Part shown: positions 61,420 through 64,000 of the stretch, piece by piece
Layout: the number at the start of each line of letters is the position of its first letter
Position numbering within the stretch: the first letter of the stretch is position 1
DNA from: Pseudoduganella ginsengisoli
Lineage (GTDB): Bacteria > Pseudomonadota > Gammaproteobacteria > Burkholderiales > Burkholderiaceae_D
Assembly (NCBI RefSeq): GCF_009720865.1
Contig: NZ_WNLA01000001.1
Span: 682,001 to 746,000 of the forward strand
Length of the DNA: 64,000 bases
Reading direction: 5' to 3'
Made by a program: the position numbers and the translations under genes
The notes under the pieces: model-generated
Databases searched by the model: none
Seen by the model: only the letters and a program-made list of their open reading frames with translations
Told to the model about the DNA's origin: nothing

Positions 61420-62418
61420 ATGCGCAAGTCCATTTTCATCGCGGCAGCCCTGCTGGCCACCGGCGCCGCACACGCGGATTTCATCCCGATCGTTAAATCC
61501 GGCCAGAACGTGGCCACCGTCACCGTCAATAACCGCTCGCTCTCCTACAGCGAGCCACGCGGCAATGGCCCCTTGGGCGGCCTGATCATTGACGCCGCTT
61601 ATACGCCGTATCAAATCCAGTCGACGCTCAATGGCATCATCGCTCCGCAAGTGAACAGCTACAGCGGCGTGACGTTCCTCAGCGGGGAACTCAAGGGTTA
61701 CCCTACCTTAACCATGCGTCCCGATGCCTCGGGGGTGGTATTCGTCAACATGTCGGGCCTCAGCTATAAGATCCGCGCTCGTTATGCCGCCAAGCTGGGC
61801 GGCATCATCAAACTCGACTGCACCAACACCACGGCAGTCGACAACATTTCCATCACCGCCCAGTACGGTACCAGCAATGGTTTGATCCCGTCGGACAAGG
61901 TCGGCGTCACGGGCACCCCATCGTCGTCGACGGATTGCGACAGCAACTTGACCTGGGTGATGCCATTGCTGAGCAACTACCTGGTCAATAAGCTTGAGGG
62001 TTACGCGGATGCCCGCCTCGTGAGCGGCATCCAGAGCGGCATGTCCAGCGTGACGCAGAAAATGTTCTTCCAGCGCGACGCAAACTGGCAAGTCGGCTTG
62101 AACCGCCTGATTCCAGCGGATAAAGTCATTGTTTTCGCAGACGGCAGCACGTTTGCCATCGGCCAATATGTTCAAAACAACCTGTCGTACCTGATCTCGA
62201 ACGGCCAGATTACGATGAAACTGGGCGGCGGCGTCAACCTGTCGCCGGTGGTTGGCGTCAACGAGCCGCCGCGCAACCTGGCGGGCGACGCACTGACCAT
62301 CACGGTCTCGGTACCTGGCCTGACCTTCACCGCCAACCTGCGTGAAGAAGTCAATGTGGTATGGCAGTGGAAGTGCAGCGTGCAAAACCCGGCGCTCAAC
62401 TGCGCTGACCCGCGCTAA
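61420..62418 (+). CDS. Secreted protein of unknown function
   Basis: A 332-residue protein I do not recognise. The signal peptide MRKSIFIAAALLATGAAHA is clear. The mature part is beta-rich, with alternating segments (NVATVTVNNRSLSYSEPRG, YSGVTFLSGELKGYPTL, ALTITVSVPGLTFTANLREEVNVVW) and four cysteines that could form two disulphides (two near residues 135 and 170, two in the C-terminal KCSVQNPALNCADPR). The strong GGAG site and AT-rich upstream region (61330-61415) support expression. It resembles extracellular or surface beta-sandwich proteins in general character only. Confidence 0.75.
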   Translation: MRKSIFIAAALLATGAAHADFIPIVKSGQNVATVTVNNRSLSYSEPRGNGPLGGLIIDAAYTPYQIQSTLNGIIAPQVNSYSGVTFLSGELKGYPTLTMRPDASGVVFVNMSGLSYKIRARYAAKLGGIIKLDCTNTTAVDNISITAQYGTSNGLIPSDKVGVTGTPSSSTDCDSNLTWVMPLLSNYLVNKLEGYADARLVSGIQSGMSSVTQKMFFQRDANWQVGLNRLIPADKVIVFADGSTFAIGQYVQNNLSYLISNGQITMKLGGGVNLSPVVGVNEPPRNLAGDALTITVSVPGLTFTANLREEVNVVWQWKCSVQNPALNCADPR

Positions 62419-62431
62419 GGTTGCGCCATCA

Positions 62432-62455
62432 CGGTGGCTGCCAGGCTAGCCACCG
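62432..62455. terminator. Hairpin between convergent genes
   Basis: CGGTGGCT and AGCCACCG form an eight-base stem with an eight-base loop, 14 bases after the stop at 62418. A second small stem, GGCAAGC / GCTTGCC, follows at 62461-62480 and overlaps the amidohydrolase end. There is no T run, so termination is probable only by position. Confidence 0.45.
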
Positions 62456-62468
62456 CCAACGGCAAGCC

Positions 62469-64000
62469 TCAGTGCTTGCCGTACACCTGCTTGCCCGCCA
62501 CCCAGGTCTGCAACACCTTGATCTTGCCGATCTGCGTGGCCGGGACTGTAAACAAGTCCGCATCAGTCACGATAAAGTCCGCCCACTTACCTGCTTCCAG
62601 CGACCCGATGACTTGTTCCTGATGGGCCGCATACGCTGCATCCAGCGTGAAGCAGCGGAACGCCTGCTGCAACGTCATCGCTTCATTCTTGTACCAGCCG
62701 CCCGCCGGCACTTGGGCATTGTCCTGGCGCGTCACGGCCGCATGCAAGCCTTCAAATGGATTCGGCGCCTCGATCGGGAAATCCGAACCGCAGGCAATCT
62801 TCGAACCTTGCTTAAGGAACGTGTGCCACGCGTAGGCGCCCTTGATGCGCTGCGGCCCCACGCGCTGTTCCGCCATGTTCTGGTCGGACGTGGCATGGGT
62901 CGGCTGCATTGACGGAATGATGTCCAGCGCCTTGAAGCGGGGAATATCGGACAGCGCCACCACTTGCGCATGTTCGATGCGGTGGCGCATGCCGGCAGCC
63001 TGCGGATATTGCTTCAGCAGCGCTTCATAGCCATCGAGAATTTGCCGGTTGCCCGCATCGCCAATCGCGTGCACATTGACTTGATAGCCGGCCTTCAGCG
63101 CCTTTTCCATCTTGGCGCGCATTTCCGCATCCTTGTAGAACAGCAGGCCGTGCGTATGCGGCGCGTCCGTGTACGGGGCAATCAGCGCGGCGCCACGGCT
63201 GCCCAGCGCGCCATCGGAATACAGTTTGACGGCGGCCAGCGCGTACACATCGTCGGCATACGATTTCAGCGGGCCATTCTTCGACAGCTGGTCAAAATCA
63301 TCCGTCGTATCGCCGATCATCGCGTACACACGCGTAGTGAGCTTGCCTTGGTCCGCATAGCTGCGCATCAAGCGGTCTTCCAGCACGCCGATGCCCGCGT
63401 CATGCACGCTGGTCAGCCCCACTTTCGCCAGTTCCGCCAGCGCGCCATCGAGCGACGCGCGGGCTTCCGCTTCCGTTGGCTTCGGGATCACGGCGCGCAC
63501 CAGATCCATCGCCGCGTCAACGAGGATGCCGGTGGCATTGCCCTGCGCATCGCGTTCGATCTTGCCGCCTGCCGGGTCCTTCGTGTCCTTCGTGATGCCG
63601 GCAAGTTGCAGCGCTTTGGTATTGGCCCACACGGCATGGCCATCGACCCGCGTCATGACGGCCGGACGTTCAGGCGCCGCACTATCGAGTTCATGCGCCG
63701 TGGGGAAACGGCCCAGCTTCCAGATTTCCTGGTTCCAGCCATTGCCCAGCACCCACGCGCGCTGCGGATTGGCTTTGCTGAAATCGGCGACGGCTTTCAA
63801 CGCGGCGTCCAGCGATGGCGTACCGTATAACAGCGCTGCCGTGGAAATGTCGCCCAGCCCGAATACGTGGCCATGCGCGTCGATCAAGCCCGGCAGCACG
63901 GTTTTACCCTGCATATCGATGCGCCTGGCGCCGGGGGCTTTGGCCGCCACGGTTTTCGCATTGCCGACCGCGAGAATGCGGCCCGCATCGTCATAAGCAA
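62469..64000 (-). CDS. YtcJ-like metal-dependent amidohydrolase, start outside the window
   Basis: About 510 C-terminal residues of an amidohydrolase-family-3 protein; the N-terminus lies beyond the right edge. The visible part starts AYDDAGRILAVGNA and contains the metal motif LPGLIDAHGHVFGLG, the YtcJ-type VLGNGWNQEIW, HDAGIG and the C-terminal GSLEAGKWADFIVTDADLF. The enzyme would hydrolyse an amide or ester of unknown identity. An internal GTG at 63950 should not be taken as the start, because coding similarity continues upstream of it. Confidence 0.9.
   Translation of the reverse strand, partial: AYDDAGRILAVGNAKTVAAKAPGARRIDMQGKTVLPGLIDAHGHVFGLGDISTAALLYGTPSLDAALKAVADFSKANPQRAWVLGNGWNQEIWKLGRFPTAHELDSAAPERPAVMTRVDGHAVWANTKALQLAGITKDTKDPAGGKIERDAQGNATGILVDAAMDLVRAVIPKPTEAEARASLDGALAELAKVGLTSVHDAGIGVLEDRLMRSYADQGKLTTRVYAMIGDTTDDFDQLSKNGPLKSYADDVYALAAVKLYSDGALGSRGAALIAPYTDAPHTHGLLFYKDAEMRAKMEKALKAGYQVNVHAIGDAGNRQILDGYEALLKQYPQAAGMRHRIEHAQVVALSDIPRFKALDIIPSMQPTHATSDQNMAEQRVGPQRIKGAYAWHTFLKQGSKIACGSDFPIEAPNPFEGLHAAVTRQDNAQVPAGGWYKNEAMTLQQAFRCFTLDAAYAAHQEQVIGSLEAGKWADFIVTDADLFTVPATQIGKIKVLQTWVAGKQVYGKH

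Noticed and set aside
1..64000. tRNA or rRNA genes, CRISPR arrays, insertion sequences, prophage or integrase genes
   Set aside because: I looked in all intergenic gaps and among the proteins and saw no cloverleaf-like pattern, regularly spaced repeats, transposase or integrase.

Overview
The window is a GC-rich, densely packed chromosomal segment. It carries no rRNA, tRNA, IS element, prophage or CRISPR array that I can see. Gene content and protein style point to a betaproteobacterium of the Burkholderiales, most likely Oxalobacteraceae (Janthinobacterium, Duganella or Massilia type). The supporting features are a PaaX-controlled phenylacetate operon, a five-step hut pathway with HutF, HutG and HutD, a second-type IF-1, several chemoreceptors, and Burkholderiales-type hypothetical families. 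The taxonomic call is inference.

Layout. (1) 1-9.2 kb: phenylacetate catabolism, minus-strand operon paaABCDE-G-H-I-K-J, with paaX divergent. PaaK makes phenylacetyl-CoA, PaaABCDE epoxidises it, PaaG isomerises the epoxide, and PaaH and PaaJ finish the beta-oxidation-like end. PaaF and PaaZ are not in the window and may lie past the left edge. (2) 9.2-17.1 kb: a small unknown protein, a secreted serine hydrolase, two close paralogues of a TakP-like TRAP substrate-binding protein, an M14 carboxypeptidase and a TonB-dependent receptor between them. (3) 17.2-20.6 kb: housekeeping block pmbA/darP/mogA/carboxylesterase. (4) 20.5-24.5 kb: a Tat-exported molybdenum aldehyde oxidase resembling PaoABC. 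(5) 24.5-30.3 kb: a carboxymuconolactone-decarboxylase-like protein, a class III aminotransferase, and a compact minus-strand operon of KamA-like radical SAM enzyme, MFS transporter and FAH-family hydrolase. (6) 30.5-40.9 kb: a signalling region with a secreted Cache protein and its adjacent chemoreceptor, an HDOD protein, a DUF2863-like protein, a transglutaminase-like/TPR lipoprotein and two NIT-like chemoreceptors; a long inverted repeat ends the region. (7) 41-49 kb: WS/DGAT, esterase, DUF3297, AhpD-like, IF-1 with an unusual structured leader, a NudK-DUF4406 fusion divergent from a DeoR regulator, a deoxyinosine glycosylase, an Mpo1-like protein, an EamA exporter and a GNAT acetyltransferase. 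(8) 49.2-53.8 kb: an osmoprotectant-type binding protein/permease fusion and a large secreted metzincin-like metalloprotease. (9) 53.9-61.3 kb: histidine utilisation operon hutU-H-G-F-D-I behind a perfect HutC-type palindrome. (10) 61.4-64 kb: an unrecognised secreted protein and a YtcJ-like amidohydrolase cut by the window end.

The best candidates for something undescribed are these: the leader/ncRNA upstream of infA, with two hairpins that share a loop and show compensatory base changes; the NudK-DUF4406 fusion with a shared operator next to deoR; the KamA-MFS-FAH operon; the transglutaminase-like TPR lipoprotein locus; the 27-bp inverted repeat after the third chemoreceptor; and the 19-codon coupling ORF between the metalloprotease and the transporter fusion.
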